64,000 nt of DNA from Phyto melanocephala (lineage: Eukaryota > Arthropoda > Insecta > Diptera > Rhinophoridae): NCBI GenBank assembly GCA_941918925.1, contig OW799237.1, positions 111,198,515 to 111,262,514 of the forward strand. Direction: 5' to 3'. This document shows, in pieces, positions 11,441 through 23,184 of the stretch; position 1 is the stretch's first letter; every line of letters begins with the position of its first letter. The notes below the pieces were generated by a model, which was not told the DNA's origin, did not search any database, and saw only the letters and a program-made list of their open reading frames with translations. Made by a program: the position numbers and the translations under genes.

Positions 11441-12260
11441 TAAAGCGTGATTTTTTAAGCGTAGTTTTTTTTTAAATCTACTAAAACACTCAAACTTGCA
11501 TTATATATTCAAAGTTTTTATTGGAATCGATAAATTGGTCTTTGCCATTTACTTTTTTAAAAATAACTTTATGTATGTCCAGTTTTGCACCATTTTTTCG
11601 AGCAATTCGGCCTGTAGTCCATGAATAACACATGTTATGTTATACTCAAAGACTTCAATTATGTTTAGCTTGTCCATATAGACTAACGACTTCACATAAC
11701 CTCACTAAAAATAGTCAAGAGGCGTCAAATCACATGATCATGGCGGCCAACTCACAGGGCCATTTCGAGAGATAAACTGCTAACCAAATTCATCCTTCTA
11801 TATGTCCCCTGTTTCACAAGCTGTGTGGCATGTGGTACCGTCTTTTTGAAACCACATATCAACCAAATCCAACTAAGCCTTGGGGTAAAAAACCAGTCGC
11901 GTATCATGGCTCGATATCGTTCGCCGTTGACGGTGACGTTTCTTTCATGGTCGTTTTTGAAGAAAAATGGACCAACGATGCCAAAGTTTAGATTGTTTAC
12001 TTATCGATTTAGCCAGAAATGAGCCTCATCGCTGAACACAAGTTTTCGACCATAAAAAGTTCCTAACACATGATGGACATTTCTCACAAAGCACGATTTT
12101 CGATAATAAATTTCAACGATTTGCAGTCGTTGCTCATTTGTGAGTCTCTCCATGATGAAATGGCAGAGTATACTGAACACTTCTCACTTTCACAGATGTA
12201 GTTTGGACACAATTACCAATTAGTGTCCGAAAAACTTAATTCATAAAAAATCACCCTTTA
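11441..12260 (-). mobile_element. mariner/Tc1-type element with TIRs, decayed
   Basis: Inverted ends are visible: TAAAGCGTGATTTTTTAAG at the left and, read inward on the minus strand, TAAAGGGTGATTTTTTATG at the right, 17 of 19 positions alike. Both ends begin with TA, as expected for a TA target. The interior is a broken minus-strand transposase gene. Length is about 820 bp, which is short for the family and agrees with an internal deletion. Confidence 0.75.
11566..12152 (-). pseudogene. mariner/Tc1-superfamily transposase, internally deleted, several stops
   Basis: On the minus strand the gene starts MERLTNEQRLQIVEIYYRKS (DNA-binding helix), then after VLGTFYGRK jumps to LVFSDEAHFWLNR, the first catalytic Asp block. 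About 100 codons between them are missing. A stop follows directly, then the frame resumes with PFFFKNDHERNVTVNGERYR. The second catalytic block, DGTTCHTA, needs a frame change. The third reads PPxSCDLTPLDYF, where x is a stop. The C-terminal part runs through KLNIIEVFEYNI and LEKMVQNWTYIK. All three catalytic positions can be traced, but stops, a frameshift and the deletion make it inactive. Confidence 0.85.
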
Positions 12261-12464
12261 TTTTATTGTGTTAAATGATAAAATTGTAGAATTATTAGAA
12301 TTTCAATAGAAATAACTAAAGCAATTACTCCTACCAATTTATTAGGAATATATTATAAAATAGAAGTTGCAAATAAAAAAACAAAATTCTGGTTGAATAT
12401 TAATTGGAGTAGTTAAAGGATTGGCTGGAACATAATTATCTAGATCTTAGAAAAGATAAGGATT

Positions 12465-12600
12465 AGTAAGTAAGTGTGCTAGTATGCCAGTCTGGTGCTC
12501 GAGATTACCGAAACAGTGTCTAGTCTGTAACATTTCAACGGGCGAAAATTTTTCATTGTCATAAAGATTAAAATTAAAAAAAATTAAAAATGTGATCTAA
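12465..12600 (+). repeat. SINE subfamily 2, degenerate copy
   Basis: Contains AGTGTGCTAGTATGCCAGTC, then GTGTCTAGTCTGTAACATTT and CAACGGGCGAAAATTTTTCA, matching the order of motifs in the 10,434 copy. The B box is decayed. Confidence 0.5.
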
Positions 12601-12739
12601 TCTAAGTCAAAGTCTTGCTGATGCCTTTTAATTCTTTGTGTTTTATTTTATTAAATAAAATTCTTCCCCTCTCTAAAAAAGAACACTAAACAAAAATGAG
12701 TGAAAAATTAAAAAAAAATTCTTAAAAAACGCAAAACTA

Positions 12740-13200
12740 AAATTGGTATCAACTCCTGCATAAAATTCATTCTTCTTTATGGCTGTAAATCATGGAATGC
12801 AGCCTCCAAAGACCTAAACTCGTTGCAGGTATTTATAAATCGGTGCCTGCGAAGAATCTTTAAAATATTTTGGCCAGTTACTATATCCAATGTAAGATTA
12901 TGGAACGAAATTGGTCAAAAACCCATAAAACGGAAATATTAAGAAGAAGATGGAGATGGATAGGTCATACTTTGTGTAAATAAAATGACGACATCACTAG
13001 AAACGTCATAGAATGGAACCCCCAAGGTAGCCGAAGAAGAGGTAGACCATCCCACACTTGGCGTCGTCAAATCCAACTCGAAGCTATCACACAAATCAAG
13101 AACTGAAATGAAATAAAAACCTTAGCATCGGAAAAAACACAATGGCACCAGTTTGTTTATGGCCTTATGCACCTTATAGGAGCCACGGGAAATAATATAT
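12740..13200 (+). pseudogene. non-LTR retrotransposon (LINE) 3' end, broken
   Basis: A decayed C-terminal part of a LINE ORF2 protein. Readable pieces are ILLYGC.SWNAASKDLNSL, VFINRCLRRIFKIFWPV, LWNEIGQKPIK, RRRWRWIGHTL, RNVIEWNPQGSRRRGRPSHT and WRRQIQLEAI. These blocks lie after the reverse-transcriptase catalytic core in known insect LINEs. There are several stops and frame changes. The sequence ends with CCTTATAGGAGCCACGGGA and a (TA)n-rich tail, which fits a 3' end made by target-primed reverse transcription. The clade is uncertain. Confidence 0.75.
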
Positions 13201-13324
13201 ATATAAAATTGGCATAAAAGGTAAATTGAAAAATATTTGAAAAATGCAACTGTATAAAAGTTTCAGGAGAAAAATATAGAAATTCTTTGAAAAACTGTAT
13301 TGTTTATAATTTCATTACTTAAAT

Positions 13325-13440
13325 ATGTGAATTAGGAAGTGAGTTAATCTGATTCAACTGCCGTCAGGGACACTAGACTGTGACACTACAAAGACCAAAT
13401 GGTCATCGTGGACCCTGCTTAAAAATTAAATTATAATACA
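13325..13440 (+). repeat. SINE subfamily 2, 3' part
   Basis: Holds GACACTAGACTGTGACACTA, AAATGGTCATCGTGGACCCT and the tail GCTTAAAAATTAAATTATAA. The tRNA-like head is poorly preserved. Confidence 0.45.
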
Positions 13441-15755
13441 GCTTCCAATTATAATTTTAATATTGAAATAAATTAATATAAATTAATATTAAGAAATGTT
13501 GTTAATCTTATAAATTCTTTTGTAACTCCTAGAGTTAAATCCTTTAAATCTCCAAAACATATTGATATAATTTATTTAATTCTATGCCGTAAATCCTCAC
13601 ACATTTTCTAAGAATTTCTAAGTTATCTGAGGAAAACTACTTAAAAATTAATCCAATAAATGTAATCTTAAAAAACTGAATAACAAAACGTAGAGAAACG
13701 CATGTTCAGGAAATCTTAGGACACACAATGTGTTTTAAGTCTTTCACAGTCGTTCGGTCAAGAAAATGCTACGGCAGATTAAGTTAAAGTTTATAAACAA
13801 AATCAAAATATGGTTAAGGTGTAGATAAGCCAATATTTACAAATTTTCAAAACAAAACTATTGGAGAAAATTGTGCAAGAAATTTAATATTTTGTTGCAC
13901 ATTAAAAAAAATCTTTAAATGCGATTAAACCGCAAAGCATGAACAAAAATAATCAATACCCGCAAACGCACGCAAACACACACACACACACGGAATTTTC
14001 GGCAATTAAGACAAACAATAACAACTAACAAAAACTGTTAGATGTTGTCCACTAACACTCTAATTATTGTTGTTTTAACAAACATCAATTTTAAAGGCAG
14101 GATAAGATGTACAATCGTCTCAAAGTGAACAAACACTATGAGGCAAGTGTTATGTCTGTTTTGTAAACAAATTCAATAGACCTGTTTAGTTATGAAATCT
14201 TCCAAAGTCCTGTTGTGAGGATTGTCTAATTTCTTCTTCTTCTTTCTCCTTTATAGTTGTTGCTTGTTTGAAAAATATCTTTGTAAATGATTTTGCGGTT
14301 TTGACACACAGCTGGCCGCAATAAATTCACATACACAAATAGGCTGTAAATATTTTATAGTTTTCTAACTCATTTTTAAAACACAAGGCTGTTATTCTAT
14401 TATTGCTGCAACATGCATTTGCAACAGAACAAAATTACCGTCAATAACAATAACAGCCTGGAATTGCTTTTTTCTCGTTCTTTGACTTTGATTTCGAGGA
14501 GTCCTTTTTCTTGCTTATTTTCGGCAGTAGTTGGCAACAGTAGTTGTGAATTACTGTAAAGATTTGGTTCATGCTGCCTTATTAGTGTTTAAATTTTAAC
14601 CTTGACTTGCTGTTACACTTACTTGTACACACTGGATCACTTTAACCTTGAGTTGTTTCCATTTTATATTTTATACCAAAAAAAAAAGAAAATTCCAAAA
14701 AATATAATTAATTTATTGAAATTCCTTACAAATGTGTATGTGTGTGTGTAGACTTTGACCCTGATTTAATTTAAAACTACTAATGGCTTATTGTTTTATT
14801 TATTTATGTTCTTTCTTATTGCCAACTTTTGTCCATGTAAAATTTAGGCGGCATATAGCTGTTATTTTTTAAATTATTTTTTCTACTACTTGGGTGGCTT
14901 AATTCTATAAATGACAGTAGCGATTTGTCTTTCTTTAAGTTTTGTACACCTGACCTTGAAGGCACCTTTGTTTGTTTTTTAATGAAAAGTATTACTTTTA
15001 GGGGGGACGAGATAATTATTTTTTATTTTAAAGAACACATGTACGCCTTATTGTAATTAAGTCACCAATTACTAGCAAAATAGAGTGCAGTAATAATTAT
15101 CCAAGGTCAAGTAGATTAAATTATTTAACACACAATTCGAATATGTATCGCTTCTTTTAAATTTCTGTTCATGCTAAATGGTTCAAACTTTTATAAAATA
15201 ATTTTTAAATTTGTTGTGGTATCCAACAATTAAATGCTCTGATTGATGGTCAGGAAAAATTATAACGTTTATGATGCTCTTCTTAATTGCAACTTCAAAG
15301 TAAAGATATGGAAGGCGCGAAATGTCTTTATATTTACAACAGGCATTCCAAAATGCATGCAAGATATTGACATGTTGAAATTCTGGGAATAAAGCCAAAA
15401 GATAGGACCCTGACTATCCTGACCTAACTATACACCAAAATAAGTTGTTTTCTTTATCTATCAGCTTTTCTAATGTAAACCGCACTAAAACCTTCAAATT
15501 CTTTAAAGAGCTTTCACAAATATTTCAGAAATACTTTGTGACTCCAAATTACGATCGGTTTGGTTTGTGTCGTCTCTAAGGTTATGTTTCCCGATGATAA
15601 GAGTTTGTTGGAATTTTATTCCTTAACTACGTAATTCTAATGTGATTAATTTATAATCTTTGAATTAAAAAGCGACTGCTAGTAAATTAGGATAATGTAG
15701 CAAATAAATAAATATATGATTAAGGGAATTTCGAAGCAGACCACTACTATTTTTG
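13441..15755. other. unassigned AT-rich noncoding DNA with (CA)n
   Basis: A short CA microsatellite lies at about 13,970-13,992. No gene is recognised. The 71-codon minus-strand frame near 15.2-15.4 kb shows no family motif. Confidence 0.45.
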
Positions 15756-15759
15756 GTCC

Positions 15760-16200
15760 GTTTGCGACTCCCTTAGCTACACAGTATTTTCATGGTTACC
15801 AATTGGCATTCCTGTCTTTACTAAGTCCTGTGCCACTATGACGTTTTCTTAGGAATTTCTCCTTGGCGACTAGTGATTGCTATAATTCTAGTTATATACT
15901 ACCTCCTACTCACCAGCAGCTTCGATAGTCTGAAATCTCCCATAGCATTCATACTTAATGTGTGCCTGTGTTCCTAAGAATACCATGATCTCTTATGTTT
16001 AATTTCTAGGGTTCTCCTATTTCCATCATTAAAGAGACTGATGTCACTATCCAAACCCTTATTGTTCATGGATCCCTCCGCTATGAGCGTGTGATGTAGT
16101 CCTCAACATAATTAACTTGATTCATGTGCTGCATCGGCATCTTAGCTCTCATTTGTATTTCAGTGAGTACAAACTATTCATTAGATTCCTGACGGTTTAC
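15760..16200 (-). pseudogene. probable LINE RNase H/C-terminal fragment
   Basis: This block is less AT-rich than its surroundings. On the minus strand it reads, with stops, EGSMNNKGLDSDISLFNDGN, RRTLEIKHKRSWYS, GDFRLSKLLVSRR and YITRIIAITS. The order (end of RNase H, a Trp block, an 'LLxxSRRxIxxIxAxxT' block) matches the C-terminus of jockey-like LINE proteins. The match is weak and the frame is broken, so it is tentative. Confidence 0.4.
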
Positions 16201-16502
16201 TTACTATTGGTGTCTGTAGTGCAAAACTAAGCGGCAGACTATTGCATACGATTATCACAGATCAGACACATAAAGTTTGCTTGAGAGGTCAAATGATTTT
16301 ACCTTTATTGTAACTGACCTTTTTACAATAACTAAAAATGAAGCACTAAATAAATAAGAGGCATTTTCATTATTAAGAAACATATCAATAATATCGACAT
16401 TATGGCTTGTACAATTTGTTATTATTTACAAAAACTGTGAAAAGAGTTATTGAGAAATTCAGAGACCTGAAACAAAATCATAAATAATCATAAAAGCAAA
16501 TA

Positions 16503-17281
16503 AAACAAGTAACAGTGCTATATTCGGCCGTGCCGAATCTTATATACCCTTCACAGCGTGTAGTCATGCAATAACAATTGTTTGTATCACCATTCATCCC
16601 ATATAAAATACGTGCATACGTACACGTTAGAATAAATGTGGCATCGAATCCCAGCTGAGCCAAAAAAATTTTATTTTATTTTATTTTATTTTATTTAATA
16701 TATTATTTATATTTTATTATTTTTTTATATTTTTTTTAAATTTTTTTAAAAAATTTTTTTAGAAAAATTTTTAAAAAATTTTTTTAAATTTTTTTTAAAT
16801 TTTTTTTAAATTTTTTTTTAAATTTTTTTTTAAAATTTTTTTTTTGTAGTTTTTTTTATTATTTTTTTCTTATTTTTAATATTTTTTTTTTTAATTTTTT
16901 TTTGTTTGGTATGTTTTTTACATGTATCTATGTATGTATGTTGTTGTTGTAATTGTGAAAAAAAACGAGGTGGTCGTGGTTTTTTGCTCATATCTCAGAA
17001 AATTATGGGGCGATTATGCTGAATTTCAATAGCGATTCATTCCTGGATATTTCCAAGAGATTGATACCATACACAGATCTGAGGAACATATAGTTGCTTC
17101 TAAAAGTTGATTTCAACCAACACACGGACAGACGGACAGACGGTCAGGGCTTGATCGACTCCTCTATTCATAAGCTTTTAGAAAATATATACTTTATGGG
17201 GTCGGAAATGAAAATTGTAGAAATTACAAATGGAATGACAAAGCTATACATACCCTTGTACACCACAGGTGAAGGGTATAC
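16503..17281 (+). repeat. family B repeat (mini-me/DINE-like), copy 1
   Basis: Starts with AAACAAGTAACAGTGCTATA and the hairpin ATTCGGCCGTGCCGAAT, then CTTATATACCCTTCAC. Near the other end it holds the (GACR)n run CGGACAGACGGACAGACGG, the conserved ATATACTTTATGGGGTCGGA and a terminal hairpin with AAGGGTATA. The (GACR)n core is the complement of the GTCY proto-microsatellite of mini-me/DINE-1-type elements in Diptera, so a Helitron-like origin is inferred. The 109-codon open frame in it is not a gene. Confidence 0.7.
16645..16915. repeat. T-rich tract with B-box-like flank, inverted relative to other family B copies
   Basis: GGCATCGAATCCCAGCTGAG is followed by a ~240 bp T-rich tract. The same block lies in the opposite orientation in the copies at 30.5 kb and 48.0 kb. 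It looks like a SINE-type insert with a long homopolymeric tail. Confidence 0.6.
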
Positions 17282-17826
17282 AAATTTTGCAAACCAGTAT
17301 CAAACCAGTAAGAAAGAGTGTTTTAGAAAGTCTAAGTTCATCAGTAAAGCGTTGTTGTTATTAATTGAGAATTTCAGGAGATTCCTACGGCATGAATTCA
17401 CTGAAAATTTACGTATGTACTAAATTAATGCTTCAGTTATTCCCTGGCCAATTAGTCTCTCGTAGATCCAACCTTTAAAATTGTCTAATTAAACACAACA
17501 TGTTTTTTTCTCATATGAAATTATTAACAGTTAAAGTGTTATTAAATTTCATAAATCATCCTATTGTGTCAAAGCATAGATTTCGGAATTAATATGTTAA
17601 CTGTCAAAACCCTAAGACATGCCATTTTATTGGGGGCGGCATACTTGACTGAATTTGAAAGAAATTGATTATAGGTTGTAAATTTAAAAAAACCCAGACT
17701 GTTATATTTTTGTGCTTATATTTTTATTTATTTATTTATTTAATTTAATCAACATAATAAAATTTACAGTTGAGCAATATTTTTTAATTTAATTACAAAA
17801 ATAAAAAAAGATAAAAACAACATTAA
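17282..17826. other. unassigned noncoding DNA
   Basis: No supported feature, except that 17,700-17,826 may be the 3' untranslated tail of the LINE fragment that follows (ATTT repeats). Confidence 0.4.
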
Positions 17827-18180
17827 TCATATGCATGAGTTAAGAAACCTTATCAGCTTTCCACTTGTTACAGCAACATTATCAGAAAAGTCAATGTGAA
17901 CATAGAACTTATTTACCTCAGCACAAATTCTTCTAATTGGATCAAAGTAAATGTAGTTTGATCTATGAAATGGTACATATAACGGTTCATGAAATCTGAG
18001 GAACATTGATGCATATTTTACGTTGAAGATATGTAGAATCAATTTTACCTTGAATTAGATTCATGACAAATGCAATATTGGAAACAAGTCTTCGTAAACG
18101 ACTACGATATGATGGTAAGTTTGTATTAAAATTCCAACGAAGGTTACGAAGGCAAAACAGCAAATTTTAAACTAATTTAA
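17827..18180 (-). pseudogene. LINE ORF2 extreme C-terminus, one frameshift
   Basis: Upstream half: LRNLRWNFNTNLPSYRSRLR, RLVSNIAFVMNLIQGKID and YLQRKICINVPQ. After a frameshift near 18,010 it continues MFLRFHEPLYVPFHRSNYIY, FDPIRRICAEVNKFYVHIDF and ends at a stop. The pattern 'LPSYxxR', 'F.R.P.HRSNY...P.RR....N...HIDF' is characteristic of the end of several insect non-LTR retrotransposon polyproteins. 5' truncation removed everything before it. The function is lost. Confidence 0.65.
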
Positions 18181-19363
18181 GAGATTGCCTTTAGGAGGAT
18201 TCCTGAGACTACTTTTAGGAATCTGGTGTATTTTTTTAGTTAACAAATAAATAAGTAAGAAATTTTTTAAATTATCTTTGTTCGATATGCTTAAAATTTT
18301 CTATAAATAGCATTAGGGCATATTATATATTTAAATTACAAACATATCTGTAATATATCGGAGTGTCAAACAACTTTTTTGTGTTAACATTATGGAGCTA
18401 CATTTGACCAACATCTAAGCTAATTATTAAATGATTTGGATGGTTTATATAGTGATGAGTTTCTGAATATTACTGAAAGATTGACAGCATATACTTGTTT
18501 GTGCTATAGATGGAGACTCCAAAAATTTTATTGGGATTAACAAACGGGTGAAATTGTAAATGGGCCAACAGTATGGTTTCAAAACATATATGTATACTAT
18601 ATGTTGTCGATATATAAATATTACAGAAATTACAAACAGATTAACTCAACTACATATATAAGGGAATATAGAAGAAGAGCATAAATATAGAGATTGAAAA
18701 ACAGGCAAAGTTATTAAAATTCTAATTTATTTTTTTTTATCTGAAAAAATAAGTTGTATAACATTTTTATTGAAAACAAAACGACTTACTTTTCTAAATT
18801 GAATTAAAATCACATAATTGAAAAATAAACAACAAAATCTTATGATTAACAACCTGCTGTTATCAACACAAATTGTACATAATTTTAAAGCAAATAACAA
18901 AGTTGTACTCGTACACATATTTATGTATATGTTTATGTAAGTACAGTGCACACACGCTTAAGTGAACACAGCAATATTTAATCATATTTTGATAATATAA
19001 TATTGTTATATTTACATCTTTTTAAAACTCAATTTGGTATACACACAACGAATTCTGTTGTAATACTACTGCTAAAACCTGCACTATTCAACTATTCTGT
19101 GATTTTTAAAAAAGTTCCCGCTTATACACAAGAGTATATTCTAGTGATTATCAGACAGTGAGATGTTAATGTTAAGCAATATGTAGGAAATAAGTAAAAC
19201 TACTCAATAAAGTGTGCAGCACATGATATAAAATTTCGATTGTGATATAAAATGTTTCCAACCAAGGAAAAAGGTTAAATGCATAAAAATATAAATCAAA
19301 CTAAGTCTGCAACAATGTAATATAAAAAATCAGCGGACATTTTTATTTTCGATTTGAGAAAAT
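18181..19363. other. unassigned AT-rich noncoding DNA
   Basis: Nothing beyond short random-looking frames is seen. Confidence 0.45.
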
Positions 19364-19649
19364 CTAAACTGACTTGTTTTTCAGCTGCAGAGATTTTTTC
19401 CAAGAGCTGACGTCATGTGGCTTGTCAGAATAAAATATTTCAACCCCTAATTGCAATTTTGTCAGATGACTTTGCAAATGAGTTTTACAGAAGCTATGTT
19501 TTAATGATATAAGATTTACGTATGGTACGTATTTAGCAGTGGGAAATTTGGTAACTGATTTGAAAAACACATACAAGTGTATTAGCTGCTTTGGTTGAAT
19601 AGCTTGCAACAGCCAGCGTACTTGAAGCACATAAGGTTCATTGTGATAC
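19364..19649 (-). CDS. candidate coding exon, function unknown
   Basis: A minus-strand frame of about 94 codons ends at a stop at 19,364-19,366. It reads NEPYVLQVRWLLQAIQPKQL, VFFKSVTKFPTAKYVPYVNL, FCKTHLQSHLTKLQLGVEIF and KPHDVSSWKKSLQ. The upstream sequence TACTTTTTCACGTAG could be a 3' splice site, which would place the exon start at 19,649. An internal Met at 19,630 is the alternative. Amino-acid composition is more balanced than in chance frames here. I recognise no domain. It may be a host terminal exon, a transposon piece or a chance frame. Confidence 0.25.
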
Positions 19650-19815
19650 CTACGTGAAAAAGTAAATATGTTTGTTAGTTTAGATTAAAGAGTGTATTTT
19701 TTGAGGAATTTTTAAATTTTGTTAAAAAGTAAATACAAGTAGAAATCCAACAACGATGAGTTTGTCATACACAAGGTTTAATATTTCGTAATTACTTAGA
19801 AACAACAATTAAATG

Positions 19816-20400
19816 TTTATAATCGAAAATGACTTTTATTTCTTTCCAAAAAATATTCTCCATGAATATCATTATACTGTTGCATGCATGTAAACCAATT
19901 TTTGAAGCACTTTTTTGATTCTGATTGAGGCACCTCCAAAACATGAGTTTTAAGGGCGTGAAGCGCTTCATCAGATGTCGAAAAACGTTAAACTCGCAAT
20001 TATTTTTTTTGTTCCGGAACAAGAAGAAGTAATTGAATGCCATGTCAGGACTTTACGGTAGATCACTCATTGAATCCACGTTTATTTCTGATTCGTCTCG
20101 GACTAATTCGACCTTGGCACCAATGCTACGATTGAGACAGGTCTAGTTTTTTTCGGAAAAATACGCAATCATTTGCTTCGAAGTGCTTCGAGCCAGAATA
20201 AATTTTAAAGGGTTCGTCTTAGAGAAAACCCATACAATCGATTGCTGTTTATTTTTCGTTTCGAAGCACATGTTTTGTAGCATTGCAATCGAAGTTTTTT
20301 AACACTGCTTGAGGCAAATTGGCACTAGTCTCTTTTTGAGCGATTGTCAACTTATGTGCAATCCAAAGCAAATAATTCTATTTTACAGCCAAATATTCAT
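19816..20400 (-). pseudogene. mariner transposase pseudogene, C-terminal two thirds
   Basis: On the minus strand, across several frame changes: LTIAQKE, LKNFDCNATKHVLRNEK, QQSIVWVFSKTNPLKF, LARSTSKQMIAYFSEKN, a decayed stretch, then SPDMAFNYFFLFRNKKNN and DEALHALKTHVLEVPQSE, KKCFKNWFTCMQQYN, IHGEYFLERNK. These blocks are in the normal order of a mariner transposase. The SPD block retains the third catalytic Asp. The blocks with the first and second Asp are missing or unreadable. Stops and shifts show it is dead. It is a different copy from the deletion derivative at 3.2 kb. Confidence 0.85.
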
Positions 20401-20525
20401 GCAATATTAAATATTGAAAATATTTTTTAAACTGCAGGAAAAATTTTAAAGAGCAAGAAGAAAAAAGAAAAAAAAAATTCTAAATATTATTATGTTTTAT
20501 TTTTTATTTTTTACATTTTAAACTA

Positions 20526-20922
20526 CAGTAGACGCTCACAAATTACTGAAAATTCGGACGTCCAGAAATAAGAATCAGTGTTTGCAATACATTAAACGTT
20601 CTGAAATTCGAATTTTGTTTGGTTATTTGAACACAAGAAATCCCCAATTTATTTTAATTCTGTTTGAACAAAGTAAAACTAAAACGGGTAATCACCAAAT
20701 CATATATGTTTTTCTCTAAGTATCTGTTGTGTACATATTTTGGCAGTCTCTATTAAAATTGAATTAAAAAGATATAGTAAAAGTATTTATTTTAGTTTCT
20801 CGAAGTAAATTTACTCAATTTTTTATTTTTAATATAAAAAAACAAACGTTTAGAATTTATAATAATTCAGAAATTAGAATTGCCTTAAAAACAAAGCGTT
20901 TATAATTTTCGAGCCCCTACTG
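20526..20922. mobile_element. 397 bp pogo/Tigger-like MITE
   Basis: The left end CAGTAGACGCTCACAAATTA and the inward-read right end CAGTAGGGGCTCGAAAATTA are imperfect inverted repeats. Both are flanked by TA (20,524-20,525 and 20,923-20,924). CAGT termini with a TA target fit the pogo/Tigger branch of Tc1/mariner. There is no coding capacity. Confidence 0.65.
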
Positions 20923-20924
20923 TA

Positions 20925-21070
20925 TGCAAAGGTATATTACAAATTGGTGTTAATAAAAAATATTTTATTATTAAGGCAAATTACAAATACATTTTATGAT
21001 CAAAGTTTGGCATACTCAGACGTTAACAAATTTTCAATATCATTTCGTTCGCATTAGCGTGAGTCTACTG
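20925..21070. repeat. second pogo-like terminus
   Basis: The sequence ends CGCATTAGCGTGAGTCTACTG followed by TA. Read inward, it starts CAGTAGACTCACGCTAATGC, related to the ends of the adjacent MITE. Its partner end is not clear, so it is either a solo end or part of a composite with the neighbour. Confidence 0.45.
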
Positions 21071-21077
21071 TATATCT

Positions 21078-23180
21078 GAATGTATGTATGTTTGTAGTTT
21101 GGATCATAAAGCAATTTGTTTAAAACCACAATTTACATGCAATAATATTGCTACTGTAATACATAAACGATTAAATATTAATTTTCTTCCAAGTTTGAGT
21201 GTTTTGAAAAACAAGTTTTCAAAAAAAAAAAGCAAAAAATATTATTAAACAATTAACAAATAAATATTTATTAATATAGAAATACCAGCATAAATGTAAA
21301 CATTTTAAAAAACCCTCATCGATCCGTAAAAATTGTAGAAAAAAACATCTCATACACAAATTGTTGTACAAAACCGTTGTGTTAAGTGGCCATAATCACG
21401 TATGTGTTAATTGATATTTTAAGTCAAGTCAATAAGTAATAAATGTGTTAACACTTCAATCTCATGTACGAGTACCAAAAATATTCAACACTACACTAAC
21501 ATTCAGTCGAGTAGTTTGATCATATGTCTGTCCGTTTGTACATACAAAATAAAATGTAACAATTTTGTCTTGTTGTTGTTGCTGTTGTTATTATTATGAT
21601 TACTTTGTTTGTTGGTGGTTCGATCGTTTAGTTTATCTGCAACCCACTCAGGTTCCTGTCTTACATGGCATCATAAATCTGTGTAAATTGTTTGCTTGAT
21701 TTTTGTTTCTTTCCCCCCCTCTCTCTACCTCTTTCACTTAATGCATTATAGCTTGTTGTTTGAACAAGCTACAGTCATAGCTTTTTATACATATTCGTAT
21801 GTGTGTCGTTTGTTGTTACCTGTTAAACCTGCAGCAAAATAGATAGTAAATAGTCATTAAGGCTGGTTGTTATGATGAGGAGCATTTCTGTATTTTTCTT
21901 TAATATTTTCTGTTTAAATATTAAGTTCGACTTTTTTATGTTTCAGTTTAACGTTTTTTTTTTTTGTTTTTTCTTTGCCAGCTGATAATAAATTTAACAC
22001 ATCTTTAGAGGCTATTTTGTTGCTAACGTAACGTAGTGTTTAAAATTGTTTATCTAGTCTAGTCTATATTTAATAGTTTAACTTTAGTGCTATGATCTCT
22101 ATTTATTTACAATTCGATAATTTGTTGAAATAACAACAAGAAAAAAAAATATTAAATTGTATGTGTCTGTATATGATTAAATAAAAACTAGCAAACATCT
22201 GTTTTTGTTTTGCCTCAATGCATTAAAATAAACCAAAAAAAAGAAAATTATGATGAAAATAATTTAAAGGAAATTATCGTTGTTGTGTTGATGGCGAAAA
22301 TGCCTTTACTTGGAAACTGTTTAAATATTTAGTATTAAATTTTGAAACATGTCAAAAAGCACGAAGAATAAAAATGTTTAAATATTAAATTTCCAACAAA
22401 ACCACTTTGATATTGTTGTAAGGCAGAAAAGCATACAGGAAAATACATATTTATAAGAGACTGACTAGACGAACTTTAAGTGACCGACACACAAACTTAT
22501 AATGCAACTAATTGCTTTTAAATTTACTTGTAGAAATAATGAATTAGGTCAGAATGTATTAAATAAAGTTAATCTAAATGATAACCACAATATCGATAAA
22601 ATTTTGAATACACATGGTGCCTATAGAATCCAGCACCAGTTTTGAGAAAACCTTATTAGCTGCTTATTGGCCCAACGATGAGTTAGATTAGTTATTTAAC
22701 TAAAATACTCAAATACTTTAATAAGCGTTCCTGTTGTGGTGGAAATCATGTAAGACTATTTCTATATTTCGTCTAAAGGTAGTAAGGCAGATTAATAAAT
22801 TAAGAAGGTGTTGACTTTCGCACTGCAATTTAGTCCGGATTTCTATCTCACTTCTCATTTCTTGAAGACAATTTTCGGTGAGAAATTGGTACTGACATGT
22901 AAGTACCCAAAATTTCTTTTTGACGGTATTGTTTAAAAAAACGTTAATCACAACAATTTGAACGCTACAGTGAAAAAATACTTCTTAGAAGTCTAAATTA
23001 ATAGACTTTTTTTTATTAAAAGAAAGTGAAGAAATGTACAATTTATCAAAAAAAACTAACAGGAAATAGTTAAAGAAAGATAATAAATTCAAGCCAGAAA
23101 TAAATAAATAATTTGTTAAAAACACAGTCTTTATAAGTAAGTTAAAAAAACAATTTATTAAAATTCTTATAAAGACAAAC
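21078..23180. other. unassigned noncoding DNA
   Basis: No gene is seen. Contains TTG-rich runs near 21,570-21,600 and a small palindrome, AGCTTGTT/AACAAGCT, near 21,750-21,770. Confidence 0.45.
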
Positions 23181-23184
23181 TCCC

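Noticed and set aside
17094..17423. 109-codon plus-strand frame
   Set aside because: It overlaps the end of a family B repeat; the (GACR)n run yields the TDRRTDGQ peptide also seen at 30.9 and 48.6 kb.
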